A stretch of DNA of 64,000 nt, taken from NCBI GenBank assembly GCA_963791455.1, contig CAWBSM010000004.1:248001-312000 (forward strand). The letters are read 5' to 3'. The notes beneath the pieces were generated by a model. The model did not search any database and was not told where the DNA came from. It saw only the letters and a program-made list of their open reading frames with translations. A program made the position numbers and the translations under genes. The DNA comes from Bog-473 sp963791455 (lineage in GTDB: Bacteria; Actinomycetota; Acidimicrobiia; Acidimicrobiales; RAAP-2). Of the stretch, positions 52,128-61,787 are shown in pieces; within the stretch, counting starts at the first letter, position 1; each line of letters opens with the position of its first letter.

Positions 52128-52961
52128 CTGGGCGGCATCGCCGAAGACCTTCTTGATGCCCGCGGCGAGGGCCTTGGCCCCGTCGATGACGCAGAGCACC
52201 CCTGACTCGGTGTCGAGCCCCGGGCGACGAGGTCGGCCAAAAGGCCGGTGACGACCGTCTTGTTCTCGGTGTCGCCCAGCCAGAGCCCGACGGGGACCTT
52301 GGTGCCGTGGGTGGTGAGGACCAGGGCGACCACGACACATGAGCCGGCCACGTCGAGCCCATCGATCATGAGCACGGCCACCTCGAGGTCAGAGAGGTTC
52401 CGGGCCATGAGCTCGCCCATGGCCTTGATGGTCGCTGCCACAAAGCGCCGGGAGACCGCCGACTTGGACATCGACTTCGAGCGCCCCTCGAGGTCTTCAC
52501 CGACGGGTTCGGCCACGTCGATGTGACGCCGGGCAGCCACCCCGGCCAGCATGCGCTCGACGACGAGGGAGTTGAGCAGGTCGGCCGAGCTGAAGACCTT
52601 CCAGGTGTCGAGCTCCATCTCCTCCCCGGACGTGCTGCGGCCCCTCAGCCGCTCGGTCTTGACCATGCGTCCGCCGAGGACGACCGATCCGCTGCTCGTG
52701 CCGTGCCAGTTGCCGAGCGCTCGTCGGCCGGGATCTTGGCGTGCTTCTCGCCAATGGCCCCGGTCAGCTCGGCCGCCATCATCTGGTGCATCACGACGAG
52801 CCCGGTGGCAGAGGCGAACGCCAGCAGTCCGTCCTTGATCGCCTCGGCCGCCTCGGCCAGGGCGACCGTTGCCTCGAACGGCAGGTCAGCCAAGCGGGCC
52901 GCCTCCTCCGCGTCGGCAACGCTCACAACAGCTACCTTCTTCTTCTTCTTCTTCTTCACGG
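52128..52961 (-). pseudogene. IS256 element 2 transposase, N-terminal part
   Basis: Begins with a run of seven Lys from AAG repeats (a slippage-prone tract), then VAVVSVADAEEAARLADLPF, DGLLAFASATGLVVMHQMMA, and after a frameshift near 52720 MVKTERLRGRSTSGEEMELD, LLNSLVVERMLAGVAARRHI and IDGLDVAGSCVVVALVLTTH. A second shift near 52215 precedes KALAAGIKKVFGDAAQVQRC. It ends where the RIT element is inserted. Confidence 0.85.
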
Positions 52962-53070
52962 TGGTCCCCTTCTTGTTTGGGTTGTCTTGGTGGACGCCCG
53001 ATTCCCTACCAGCCGGCAGGTCTCAGGCGGGGGACCACCGCCTTACTTCAACAATGTTCGGGACAGGCTC

Positions 53071-53078
53071 GTCAGATG
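53071..53078. repeat. Target duplication GTCAGATG, right copy
   Basis: The right copy of the IS256 element 2 duplication; the left copy is at 48458. Confidence 0.9.
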
Positions 53079-54052
53079 CGCCAGGCGGGATTGAGCGCCT
53101 CCCGTCTCAATCAAGCCAAGAGTCTCTACGTTCCGTTCTTCCGCTGGGCCAAACGGCGAGGCATGACACTCCGTAATCCGATGGTGGACTTCGAGATTCC
53201 AACCAGTACCTACCGGGCTAAAAGACGCACTCCGCCCGAGATAGAAGAACTGACCTGCTTCTCTCGACCGCGGTCGAAGTCACACCCGACATCGCTCCAC
53301 TCCTCGTCCTGGGCGTGGTCACCGGTACCCGGCCAGGCGACCTGGTTGCCATCCCCCGCTCTGCGGTGTCCTCCAAGAACCAAATCACCATCGCCACCGC
53401 GGGCAGCTCAACGGGAACAGTCAAGTCGACCACAACCCGTAGGGGGGCGAACGTTCCAGATCGACGCCGCTACGATTGCCATGTTGCAACGCCACTGCGA
53501 GCATGTGGACGAACAGGCCCGTACGGCCGGCGTCGTACTCGGAACCGATCCGTTTCTGTTCAGCCTCGTTGCCGACTGCTCGGAACCCATGCCACCCGAC
53601 TACTTCACCAAGCGAGTTGGCGTTCTCAAGGGTTATTTGGGCATCGAGGACAAGCGCCTCGAGGTCGTCGCCCTCGAAGAAGAGGCACTCGGTCTGCGCA
53701 GATCGCCTCCCCGACCACGCCCACTAAGCCGGACCGGACCCTCACCAGGCGGTGGGTTGTCCTTCCGCGAAATCGGACGCCACTCGGCCGCAGTGAGCGC
53801 TGAGCGAGTCTCGCCGTCGAAGCCGCTGAACGTCGGGAGCTCGCTGAAGCATCCGGACATACGGGCCTCGACTCCGACGGGTCAATCCTCGCACTGCCAA
53901 GTTCACCTCATCCGAACTCCTCGATGCCGGATTCAACGTCAGCATGGTCGCACAACGTCAAGGACGCGCTCCCCAAGTCCTCACACGCTACTCCAAGTCG
54001 CGAGCGTCGTCGGACAACGAGCAGCCGAACATCTTGGGCGAGTCGTGCATGA
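53079..54052 (+). pseudogene. HNH-tyrosine recombinase gene, segment 3 (catalytic domain)
   Basis: Joins segment 2 to give GQMRQAGLSASRLNQAKSLY, VPFFRWAKRRGMTLRNPM, then the catalytic domain: TAVEVTPDIAPLLVLGVVTG with the first Arg in TGTRPGDLVAI, RTFQIDAATIAMLQRHCEHV, PMPPDYFTKRVGVLKGYLGI, and the end KFTSSELLDAGFNVSMVAQR, LTRYSKSRASSD with the presumed Tyr. These pieces need frame changes near 53250, 53440 (a G run) and 53750-53890. An inserted segment (EEEALGLRR ... LSFREIGR) resembles an extra helix-turn-helix, unusual inside a recombinase. Confidence 0.8.
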
Positions 54053-54273
54053 AAACGACTGAAAGAGGGCGACCCGACCTGGAGCCGCGCGCAGCGGCTC
54101 GAGCCGTACTAACGCCCATCGGTCTCTTTCTACGAACTCTCTGACCTCGCGAACGGCGGTTGGCGTCGATAATGGCGGCTGCTCTTTGGACACCGGTCGA
54201 GCTCCGCCAAGAAGGGACTAGCCGCCGCGAGTAGCCCAGGCGAATACCGCTTCGCTCTTGCCTTGCCCCTATG

Positions 54274-54303
54274 GCTCCATTCTTGCTTCGAAACGAATGG
54301 AGC
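54274..54303. repeat. Perfect 9-bp inverted repeat
   Basis: GCTCCATTC-N12-GAATGGAGC; the loop contains TTCGAA. It lies in a ~390-bp gene-free stretch between the recombinase relic and the acyl-CoA dehydrogenase genes. It could be a transcription terminator or an operator; it lacks a T-tract. Confidence 0.45.
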
Positions 54304-54442
54304 GTCTGGGAATCCAGGCCGATTTCGATGAGGCATACACTCCCGCTAAAGGCAGATGCCCCCTCAATGTAGTGAGACCCGTGCTGGTGACCCCACGGTT
54401 CGAACTTCAGGGCGGACGACCGTGAACCTGGCGCGAGGAGGA

Positions 54443-55615
54443 TCAGCGAGCCCTGGGGAGTCCCAAGCCGCGCTGGGCGATGATGTTGCGCTGCACCTCG
54501 CTGGTGCCGCCGTAGGTAGTGGCCCCCAATGCGAAACGCAGCGCATACTCGGCCGCGCCGCAGTCGACTGCGGCGGGATCGCCGGCGCTGCGGATGCCAT
54601 CGGGGCCGAGCATGTCCATGAAGTCGGCACCCTGGCGAGTGAGCGCCTCGGAGGCGAATAGCTTGGCCATGGAGCCCTCGACACCGGGCAGACCGCCCGT
54701 GGCCTGGACCCAGGCGCTGCGTCGGGACAACAAGGTGGTGACCTCACTCTCGGCGGCGGCCCGCCCCAGGCGGGCTCGCACCGATTGGTCGTCGGCCCGG
54801 GGACGGCCGCCACTGTCGGTCGTCGTGAGGGCCCAGTGCTCCATCTCGTAGATCAGGCGGATGGACTCGCCGCCAAGGGCCCCCGAGCGCTCGAAGGTGA
54901 GACCGACCGTCATGACGTCCCAGCCGCCGTCGACCTCGCCGATGCGCATCCTGTCATCCACCCGAACATCCGTGTAGAAGGTCAGGTTCGTGCGCTCCCC
55001 CGACAGCGTGTAGACGGCCTGTACCTCCACTCCAGTCTGCCTCATGGGCACCAAGAAGGTGGTGAGCCCCTGGTGTTTGGGGACGTCCGGATTGGTGCGC
55101 GTCAGCATGAAGACGTAGTCCGCCTCTTGCGCGTTGGTGGTAAACATCTTCTGCCCGTTGATGATCCACTCGTCACCGTCGCGCACGGCGCGTGTCTGCG
55201 CCGCTGCCACGTCGGAGCCCGACTCCGGCTCAGTGAAACCGAGGACGATTATGACCTCGCCACCGAGCGCCTTGGGCAAGATGAGCTCCTTCTGCTCCTT
55301 GGTACCCAGGTGCCGGATGACGCCGGCGATCATGAGCGTGGTACCCACGCCGTAGGTGGGCGCGCCGGCTCGCTGGAATTCCTCGGCGAGGGCCAACACC
55401 TCAAGTGGGTCACGGCCTTGTCCACCGAACTCGACAGGCCACCCGGGCGCTAGCCATCCCTTCTCGACGACCTTGCGGTGGAAGTCCCAGTTGTGGTGGA
55501 CCCCAGTTGCCTCCATCGTCTCCACCACCTCGGGCGTGAGCGCCTCCTGCAAGAAGGCCACCGCCTCGGCCCGCATGGCGTCGCTGTTGTCACCCAGTCG
55601 GAAATCCATGGTCAC
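54443..55615 (-). CDS. Acyl-CoA dehydrogenase, subunit with canonical fold
   Basis: 390 residues from a GTG overlapping the upstream stop (GTGA). It has the FAD and substrate signatures VLGFTEPESGSDVAAAQTRAVRDGDEWIINGQKMFTT (at ~130-170) and the C-terminal ALGATTYGGTSEVQRNIIAQRGLGLPR. Family enzymes introduce an alpha-beta double bond into acyl-CoA. The pair with the overlapping gene resembles heteromeric FadE complexes of actinobacterial sterol and branched-acid catabolism, in which two different dehydrogenase-like subunits form one active complex. Confidence 0.93.
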   Translation of the reverse strand: MTMDFRLGDNSDAMRAEAVAFLQEALTPEVVETMEATGVHHNWDFHRKVVEKGWLAPGWPVEFGGQGRDPLEVLALAEEFQRAGAPTYGVGTTLMIAGVIRHLGTKEQKELILPKALGGEVIIVLGFTEPESGSDVAAAQTRAVRDGDEWIINGQKMFTTNAQEADYVFMLTRTNPDVPKHQGLTTFLVPMRQTGVEVQAVYTLSGERTNLTFYTDVRVDDRMRIGEVDGGWDVMTVGLTFERSGALGGESIRLIYEMEHWALTTTDSGGRPRADDQSVRARLGRAAAESEVTTLLSRRSAWVQATGGLPGVEGSMAKLFASEALTRQGADFMDMLGPDGIRSAGDPAAVDCGAAEYALRFALGATTYGGTSEVQRNIIAQRGLGLPRAR

Positions 55616-56673
55616 GCCTCCTTAGCGGTGTCGGTCGAAGTACGGGCGCCCAGGCGGAAGGCCGCCCCCCGGGCGAACGCTGCATCGGACGATCCGAACT
55701 GCGCCGGCCAGGCCCGGGCGCGCCGGAAGTAGAGCTGGATGTCGTACTCGAGCATGAAGCCGTAGCCTCCGTGGTAGTGCAGGCTCCGATAGCTCGCCTC
55801 CTTGGCGGCATCGGCCATGAAGCCGAAGGCCAAGGCGGCCAACTCGGGCGTCCGCTCGGGCTGGGCGTCGGGCGCAGCCGACCAGCCCGCTTCCCGGGCC
55901 AGCAGGGTGCCGCCCTCGACCGAGGTGGCGGCGTTAGCCAAACCGTGGGAAACGGCCTGAAATGACCCGATGGGGACACCGAAGGCCTTGCGCTCTCTTG
56001 CGTACTCGACGCCGATCTCAATCGAGCGGGCGGCCAGGCCAACAAGGGCGTTGGCCAGCAGGACCATCCACTCGGTGACGGCGTCGTCGAAGACCTGCGC
56101 CGCGCCCGGGCTCGAGACCAGTTCGGTGGGCCGACCAGGGACCGTGATGTCAGCCAGCGGGAGCGTGCCGATGTTCTTCACCGCGATCCGGTCGCCAGCG
56201 GCGTTCCCGATGGCGGCGTGCCGCACCGTGTCACCGTCGAGGTAGAGCACATCGTCTGCCACGGCGCCGAACGGCACCAGCGCCAGCACGCCTGCCTTGG
56301 TTGGTGGGTGCAGGGCCACGGTGATCAGGCGCTCGCCGGCCAGGGTCGGCGCCAGGAGGGCGCGGGCGGCAGCGGTGCCCAGGCGAGCCAGCAGGCGGGC
56401 GGCCACCTGCGCTTCGATCAGGGGGGCCGAGCCCAGGTAGCGGCCGTGCTGTTCGGCCACCAGGGCCAGGTCGAGCAGGGAGGCGCCCCACCCCCCAGAC
56501 GCTTCGTCCACCGCCATCTCGAGGGCGCCGTTTTCCTTGAGGCGGTCCCACAGGTCGGGGTCGTGGCCGAGCGGCTCCGCCGACCGCACCCGCTCGGTGG
56601 ACGACTCCTTGGCATACAGGCCGCGGAAGGCGTCGACCAGCTGTTGCTGCTCTTCCGAAAGATTCAGGTCCAT
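55612..56673 (-). CDS. Acyl-CoA dehydrogenase family protein, partner subunit
   Basis: 353 residues, shorter than usual. It starts MDLNLSEEQQQLVDAFRGLY and contains WGASLLDLALVAEQHGRYLG. The middle domain lacks the usual FTEP/W-x-x-N-G signature and reads ERLITVALHPPTKAGVL. The C-terminal helix bundle retains ARERKAFGVPIGSFQAVSHG and HYHGGYGFMLEYDIQLYFRR. This pattern fits the second, FAD-poor subunit of heteromeric dehydrogenases. The stop overlaps the start of the downstream partner, so both are cotranslated. Confidence 0.9.
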   Translation of the reverse strand: MDLNLSEEQQQLVDAFRGLYAKESSTERVRSAEPLGHDPDLWDRLKENGALEMAVDEASGGWGASLLDLALVAEQHGRYLGSAPLIEAQVAARLLARLGTAAARALLAPTLAGERLITVALHPPTKAGVLALVPFGAVADDVLYLDGDTVRHAAIGNAAGDRIAVKNIGTLPLADITVPGRPTELVSSPGAAQVFDDAVTEWMVLLANALVGLAARSIEIGVEYARERKAFGVPIGSFQAVSHGLANAATSVEGGTLLAREAGWSAAPDAQPERTPELAALAFGFMADAAKEASYRSLHYHGGYGFMLEYDIQLYFRRARAWPAQFGSSDAAFARGAAFRLGARTSTDTAKEA

Positions 56674-57328
56674 GGTGCTTGCTACTCCTGGCGTTCCGGA
56701 CTAAAGGCGTTCCCGACTCGAGCCCCAGATCGAGTCTGGTTGTCTGCACCACGACTGAGGCAGCTCTTCGTGATAATCATATTCGGGGCGACTTTGAAGC
56801 CATTTGTTCCAGAACGGTTCATCCTGTACCCACTGGCGCGAAAGTCAGCCAGCACGCGAAGGCATCGAGTTCATCGACTGCCGGACAAAGCCGCACCAGC
56901 AGCTCGGAGGTCACGGCCGGGCGAGGCCACCCAACTACCAAGATAGACCTGCCCCAAGGCTGCGCTCAGCCAAGCAGGCGAGATGGCTTCGTCGAGTGCC
57001 TCTAGAGCTTCTTCCACTCCCGTTTCCTCTCTCCTCTTGCATGGATGCACCTAGTGAGGGGCACGATGCGTGCTCTCGGATGCGCGACTCTGGATACCGA
57101 TCGGCAAACATTTCCTGCCCTTTGACTGGAGGACTTGGATTCATTCTCTTGGAACTGTGACATCGACCAGCGACAGGATGTCAGCGGACAACTCAGGGCG
57201 TCGGCAACGATATCCTCAACTAATCGAGCATTGATGACCTCTTCGAAGGGACAGGCGTGCTCGGAGCGGCGAAGTTGGTGAACCAAGCGTCGGCGCAGTC
57301 GGCGCACGAAAAAGACAAGGAGACACCC
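56674..57328. other. Intergenic region between divergent catabolic units
   Basis: About 650 bp without a credible gene; short frames lack ribosome binding sites and known products. It probably holds divergent promoters for the dehydrogenase pair and the amidohydrolase. I could not recognise a specific operator, although the TetR gene 1.3 kb away is a natural candidate regulator. Confidence 0.4.
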
Positions 57329-58537
57329 ATGCCGTCACGGCAAGTCGACTTTCCGGTGTTCGATGCCGACAACCACATGTACGAGAAGCCTGAGGCCTTC
57401 ACCAAATACCTGCCGAAGGAGTACGAGGGCTTCATCAAGTATGTGCAGGTGAACGGTCGCACCAAGATCGCCGTCAACAACAAGATCAGCGACTACATCC
57501 CCAACCCGACCTTCGAGGTCGTGGCGGCTCCGGGTGCGCAAGAGGACTACTTCAAGGGGAACCCCGAGGGTAAGTCGCGACGCCAGAGCCTAGGCAAAGG
57601 CATTCGGGCGCATCCTGGCTTCAGCGAACCTGAACCGCGCATGGAGTTGCTCAACGAGCTGGGCATCGACCGGGCCGTCTTGTGGCCCACCCTGGGCAGC
57701 CTGCTCGAGGAGCGGGTGCACGACAACCCGCCCGCCGTGCACGCCGTCGTGCACTCCCTCAACCAGTGGATGGAAGAACACTGGACGTTCAACTACGAGA
57801 ACCGCATGTTCCCGACCCCGGTCATCCATCTGGGCATCGTCGACGAGGCGATCAAGGAGCTCCACTGGGTGGTCGAGCGGGGGGCGAGGATCATCTTGAT
57901 CCGGCCCGCCCCGGTCTGGGGCTTGATGGGCCCGCGCTCGCCGGCCCTGCCCGAGTTCGACCCCTTCTGGGCCAAGGTGGCCGAGGCCAACCTCTTGGTC
58001 GGCATGCACTCGTCGGACAGCGGGTACCAGCGCTACACCAACGAGTGGGAAGGGGTGAAGGACGGCGAGATGACCCCCTTTAAGGGTGGCTCGGGCTTCG
58101 CCGCCATCACCGGTCACGCCGGACGAGCGATCATCGACACCATCTCTTCGCTGGTCGGGCACGGGCTGTGCTCACGTTTCCCGTCATTGCGCTTCACCCC
58201 GGTCGAGAACGGCTCGAACTGGGTCCGGCCGCTCTTGGGCGACATGGAGTACGCCTACCACCACAGCCCTAACGTCTTCGACGAGAACCCGGTAGACGTG
58301 TTCAAGCGCAACATCTACGTGCACCCGTTCCACGAAGAAGACCCCAAGGGCCTCATCGAGCTGCTCGGGGCCGACCGCGTGCTCTTCGGCTCGGACTACC
58401 CGCACCCCGAAGGCATGTCCGACCCGATCACCTTCGTCGATGACCTGGCGGGACTGCCCGAAGAGGACATCAAGAAGGTCATGGGTGGCAACTTGAACCG
58501 GCTCATGGGCTTCGACGAAGCCGCAAAGGCCGCCTAG
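57329..58537 (+). CDS. Amidohydrolase-2 family metal-dependent enzyme
   Basis: 402 residues; AAGGAG 9 nt before the ATG sets the start. The N-terminus FPVFDADNHMYEKPEAFTKY is a variant of the usual D-x-H-x-H metal motif (D-A-D-N-H). The middle has RMELLNELGIDRAVLWPTLG, and the late His/Asp motifs are in VHPFHEEDPKGLIELLGADR and VLFGSDYPHPEG. Family members act as decarboxylases or hydrolases of aromatic and other ring acids in acyl-CoA linked catabolism. It lies beside the dehydrogenase pair and a TetR gene. Fragments of paralogues occur at 41173-42588. Confidence 0.9.
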   Translation: MPSRQVDFPVFDADNHMYEKPEAFTKYLPKEYEGFIKYVQVNGRTKIAVNNKISDYIPNPTFEVVAAPGAQEDYFKGNPEGKSRRQSLGKGIRAHPGFSEPEPRMELLNELGIDRAVLWPTLGSLLEERVHDNPPAVHAVVHSLNQWMEEHWTFNYENRMFPTPVIHLGIVDEAIKELHWVVERGARIILIRPAPVWGLMGPRSPALPEFDPFWAKVAEANLLVGMHSSDSGYQRYTNEWEGVKDGEMTPFKGGSGFAAITGHAGRAIIDTISSLVGHGLCSRFPSLRFTPVENGSNWVRPLLGDMEYAYHHSPNVFDENPVDVFKRNIYVHPFHEEDPKGLIELLGADRVLFGSDYPHPEGMSDPITFVDDLAGLPEEDIKKVMGGNLNRLMGFDEAAKAA

Positions 58538-58606
58538 CTCAACGGACCTTGTGGCTCGGGGACCAGCCAGCCTTTCGCTAGCCGGTCTGATCTCATCGGG
58601 TTCAGT

Positions 58607-59263
58607 TCAGCGCCTACTGGCCGGGCTCGGTACCTTCCGGGAAGACCCGCTTCGTGACCCATTGTCAGATGCTGCCGCCGCTTCGTTGTCGGACTCGAGC
58701 ATGATGCGCAGGGCGGTTACGACGGAGTCAATTCCGAACTCCACGTAATCACGAGCCCGTATGCCGGTGCGCCGCGGAGCTTCCGGCTGGTGGCCCAGGT
58801 GGGCATCGACGCTGATACGGCCATGGATGTAGGTCATGGCGAAGGACCAGGCGAGCGGGGCGCGCTTCGGCGTAAACCCGACGCCCTCGAAGAAGCGGAC
58901 GCCGGATTCGAGCTGACCCTGGGTTACCCCGAGATCGGGCTGGTTGATCAGATAGGCCCCGAGTCCGGGGTATTTGGTTGAGTTCTCCCAGAGCTTCAGC
59001 AAGTGGGCCCTGAGAACCACCTCCCAGTCTTCCCCCGGCTCCAAGTTGAGTGAACCGGACGAAGTGGAGATCCGCTCGGACACCAGGCTCATGAGCTCTT
59101 CCTTGTCGGCCACGTAGTAGTAGGCCGCCATAGGAGTGACGCCCAGCCGAGCCGCCACCGCACGCATCGTCAAGGCGGCGAGGCCCTCGGTGCCGACGAT
59201 GTCGATAGCCTCATCGACGATTGCATCCCTACTGAGCGCGGTGGTCCCCTTGGGTCGAGCCAT
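58607..59263 (-). CDS. TetR-family transcriptional regulator
   Basis: 218 residues from MARPKGTTALSRDAIVDEAI. The N-terminal helix-turn-helix is LAALTMRAVAARLGVTPMAAYYYVADKEELMSLV; the C-terminal ligand-binding domain has LLKLWENSTKYPGLGAYLIN and SFAMTYIHGRISVDAHLG. A longer in-frame start exists but the extension is not TetR-like. It is convergent with the amidohydrolase gene and probably represses genes of this catabolic cluster; the inducer is likely an acyl-CoA or its precursor. Confidence 0.92.
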   Translation of the reverse strand: MARPKGTTALSRDAIVDEAIDIVGTEGLAALTMRAVAARLGVTPMAAYYYVADKEELMSLVSERISTSSGSLNLEPGEDWEVVLRAHLLKLWENSTKYPGLGAYLINQPDLGVTQGQLESGVRFFEGVGFTPKRAPLAWSFAMTYIHGRISVDAHLGHQPEAPRRTGIRARDYVEFGIDSVVTALRIMLESDNEAAAASDNGSRSGSSRKVPSPASRR

Positions 59264-59814
59264 AGGAGTTGATCCTATCGAGCGGGACCAACCCGCCCCG
59301 GCTTGTGGGGAAATCAGTGCCTCCAAGACGCCTGATCCGGTCGTCCGAGGGACATTTTGAAACGTTACTCCGCACCGCCTCCCGGTGGACACCCGTTCGC
59401 AGCCCATCCCGCGGAAGGCCCTCACGGCGATCAAGAGTGACCCAGGTCCGCCAACCGTAGTACCGCTTCAACGTCGAAGATGCGGCTCAGACACTCAGCC
59501 CGGAAGCAGGTCGTGAACCTCCTGGGCATCGAACCCTGCTTAGATACAGGGTCGTGATCGTGCACGAATCGGGGCAGCCGACTGTTGCCCATCCCGGCCA
59601 GCTTCTCTGACAGCTCCGAGCGAACCTGTCCGTCGAGACGACAACGCCTTCGACGCGAGGTCGGGCCCACATCAGGGCGACGGTCAACGAGGGAGTGTCG
59701 TTGATCTCGTACGTCTCTGGTGCGCCCAATCGACACCGTATAGTAAATCGGCGACCTTCCGCCGGTATCGACTGACCGGCGTGACTGATCTCGGACGATC
59801 CCGGGAGGATTGAG
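59264..59814. other. Intergenic region between TetR and SDR genes
   Basis: A 550-bp divergent intergenic region. Open frames on the minus strand have no recognisable product. It likely contains the promoters and a TetR operator, but I could not point to a convincing palindrome. Confidence 0.4.
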
Positions 59815-60744
59815 ATGGGTGGGTACCTGGAAGGCAAGGTGGAGGTCGTCACGGGGGCTGGCCGGGGCATCGGCCGCGCCATCGCCCTCGGCTTGGCCGC
59901 AGAGGGCGCCCGCGTGGTGGTGGCCGACTATGGGGGAGCACTCGAGGCTCGCGAGGCGGGATCCTCGGGACCGGCGGACGAGACCGTCGCCGAGATCAAG
60001 GCACTTGGCGGAGAAGCCGTCTCGTGCGCCGAGGACGTCTCCAGCATGGAGGGAGGCCGGCGGATCGTGCAGGTTGCAGTAGAAAACTTTGGCCGCCTAG
60101 ACGGAATGGTGTGCTGCGCCGGGATCATGGTGCAGAAGTACCTGTGGGACATGGATGAGAAGGATTGGGACGACGTGATCGCGGTCCATCTCAAAGGACA
60201 CTTCAGCTGCGCCCAAGCCGCCGCCGCCGTCATGATGCCGCAGGGGTCGGGCCGCCTCGTCTTCATCTCGAGCGGTTCCTACGCGGGGATTGCCAGCCAG
60301 CCGAGCTACTCGGCAGCCAAAGCGGGGATCCTCGGTTTCACCTGGAGCTGCGCGTCGGCGCTCTTACCACACGGAATCACCACGAACTGCGTCGTGCCGA
60401 GTGCCGCCACCCGTATGTCGGACAAAACCCTGGGCGACTACATACCCCTCAACGATCAGGTCGGCGAGACAGTCCGTAGTGATTTCGCGGGCGGGACCTA
60501 CCGGGACCCCGCCAATATCGCCCCGATCGCCATCTACCTGCTGAGCGACGCCGCCGCGGAGGTGAATGGCCAAGTGTTCCGCGCCGTCGGGTTCCAGATC
60601 GACCGCCTGGGCGACTTCGTGCACGACCGCACCATCACGAGTGACGGGCCTTGGGAACTGAAGTCTTTGTTCGAGCGCTTCCCTAGTGAGATGGGGCCCG
60701 ATCTGAAACGGGAACCCCTCCCCTGGCCTCCTCCCGGTCGTTGA
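59815..60744 (+). CDS. Short-chain dehydrogenase/reductase
   Basis: 309 residues; GGGAGG upstream supports the ATG. The NAD(P) motif is VVTGAGRGIGRAIALGLAAE, followed by VVADYGGAL; an NNAG-equivalent is MVCCAGIM. The catalytic Ser is in RLVFISSGSYAGIASQ and the Tyr-Lys pair in PSYSAAKAGILGFTW. The acidic Asp after the second strand favours NAD. The extra C-terminal ~40 residues (DGPWELKSLFERFPSEMGPD) match the multifunctional-enzyme type SDRs that act on hydroxyacyl-CoAs. It probably oxidises an intermediate in the same pathway. Confidence 0.92.
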   Translation: MGGYLEGKVEVVTGAGRGIGRAIALGLAAEGARVVVADYGGALEAREAGSSGPADETVAEIKALGGEAVSCAEDVSSMEGGRRIVQVAVENFGRLDGMVCCAGIMVQKYLWDMDEKDWDDVIAVHLKGHFSCAQAAAAVMMPQGSGRLVFISSGSYAGIASQPSYSAAKAGILGFTWSCASALLPHGITTNCVVPSAATRMSDKTLGDYIPLNDQVGETVRSDFAGGTYRDPANIAPIAIYLLSDAAAEVNGQVFRAVGFQIDRLGDFVHDRTITSDGPWELKSLFERFPSEMGPDLKREPLPWPPPGR

Positions 60745-60768
60745 TACGGCGCCCGATGTACCGTCAGC

Positions 60769-61563
60769 TCAGGTCCAGGTCCAACTCGGTGGGCGCTTCT
60801 CGAGAAAGGCCGTGATCGCCTCCTGCGAATCGGAGAACGTACGGAGCCTGGTGGAGTAGTCGTTCTCGATCCGATAACTCTGCATCATCTCGTCGGCCTC
60901 GATCCGCAGGATCGATTCCTTGGCCAGCCTCGGCGCTATGGGGCTCTTCGTCGTCATCTGTCGGGCGAGCTCGACGGCACGCGTCTCCGCCTCTCCTGTC
61001 GGCACCACTTCCTCGATAGCACCGAGGCGGTAGAGCTCTTGCGCAGGAAGGAGCTCACCGAGGAACAGCATCCGTCGGGCCTTCGACGGACCGAGCAGGC
61101 GGATGGCTTTGCTGGCCCCACCGAGGACGCCGACGTTGATCTCGGTAAGACCGAAAGTGGCCGACTCTCCAGCCACCACCATGTCGCACGATCCGACCAG
61201 ACCGAACCCTGCACCTATGGCCGGCCGTTCGACGGCGGCAAGGACCGGCACGAGGCACTGGTGGATGGCGTATTGCGCCTGCCTCCATTCCCAGAACGGG
61301 TTAAGGAAGGCGCGCACGTCACCGTCGACGTCGGCTGAAGCCGAGGGCGACTCCTTCAGGTCGATTCCGCCACAAAAGGCCCGGTCGCCGCGTCCCGCCA
61401 GAACGACCGCCGCCACAGACCGATCCTGCGAGAGCGCGTCGAAGGTGTGACGCAACTCATGCATCATTCCCTTGTTGACGGCATTTACAGGAGGCCGGTC
61501 GAGACGGACGATGGCCACACCGTCTGCTGCTTCGACTTCCAGCGTGTCCATCTCAGCTTGCAT
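60769..61563 (-). CDS. Enoyl-CoA hydratase/isomerase
   Basis: 264 residues (or 260 from the second ATG). The crotonase fold shows VAIVRLDRPPVNAVNKGMMH, the oxyanion-hole segment LAGRGDRAFCGGIDLKE, VLAAVERPAIGAGFGLVGSC and GLTEINVGVLGGASKAIRLL. The first catalytic Glu position reads FGLTE-INVG, with Glu retained, and the second position is Gly (VLGG). So it may be a hydratase with one acid or an isomerase. It is convergent with the SDR gene 24 bp away. Confidence 0.92.
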   Translation of the reverse strand: MQAEMDTLEVEAADGVAIVRLDRPPVNAVNKGMMHELRHTFDALSQDRSVAAVVLAGRGDRAFCGGIDLKESPSASADVDGDVRAFLNPFWEWRQAQYAIHQCLVPVLAAVERPAIGAGFGLVGSCDMVVAGESATFGLTEINVGVLGGASKAIRLLGPSKARRMLFLGELLPAQELYRLGAIEEVVPTGEAETRAVELARQMTTKSPIAPRLAKESILRIEADEMMQSYRIENDYSTRLRTFSDSQEAITAFLEKRPPSWTWT

Positions 61564-61787
61564 CGGCCCTGTATAGCTTCAGACCTGCGGTTACGGCCAT
61601 GGATGAAATGGGCGACGATCGGCGAGTACGTTCATGGAGAACGTCCACGTGAAAAGTGCCCCGCACCTGGAGCTCAGGTGTCAAACTGCGGATCCGTCGG
61701 AGTCGGACACCCGACGGCCGAGCCGGGTGATCCGCTCGTTGATCGCGCTTGCTGCCCGAATTCTGCGGACACTCGACACGCTGGCCC

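Larger units (their letters stand above)
48466..53070. mobile_element. IS256-family insertion sequence, element 2, carrying a nested RIT element
   Basis: The inverted ends GAGGCTGTGCCGCTTCTTGT and (right, reverse complement) GAGCCTGTCCCGAACATTGT are each followed by TGAAGT. The whole is flanked by the 8-bp duplication GTCAGATG. Without the ~3.1-kb nested insertion the element would be about 1.47 kb, like element 1. Removing it restores the codons GGT CAG ATG CGC CAG GCG of the recombinase gene. Confidence 0.9.

Noticed and set aside
59431..59882. Minus-strand frames between the TetR and SDR genes
   Set aside because: No start signal, no family, Arg/Ser/Pro-rich translation.
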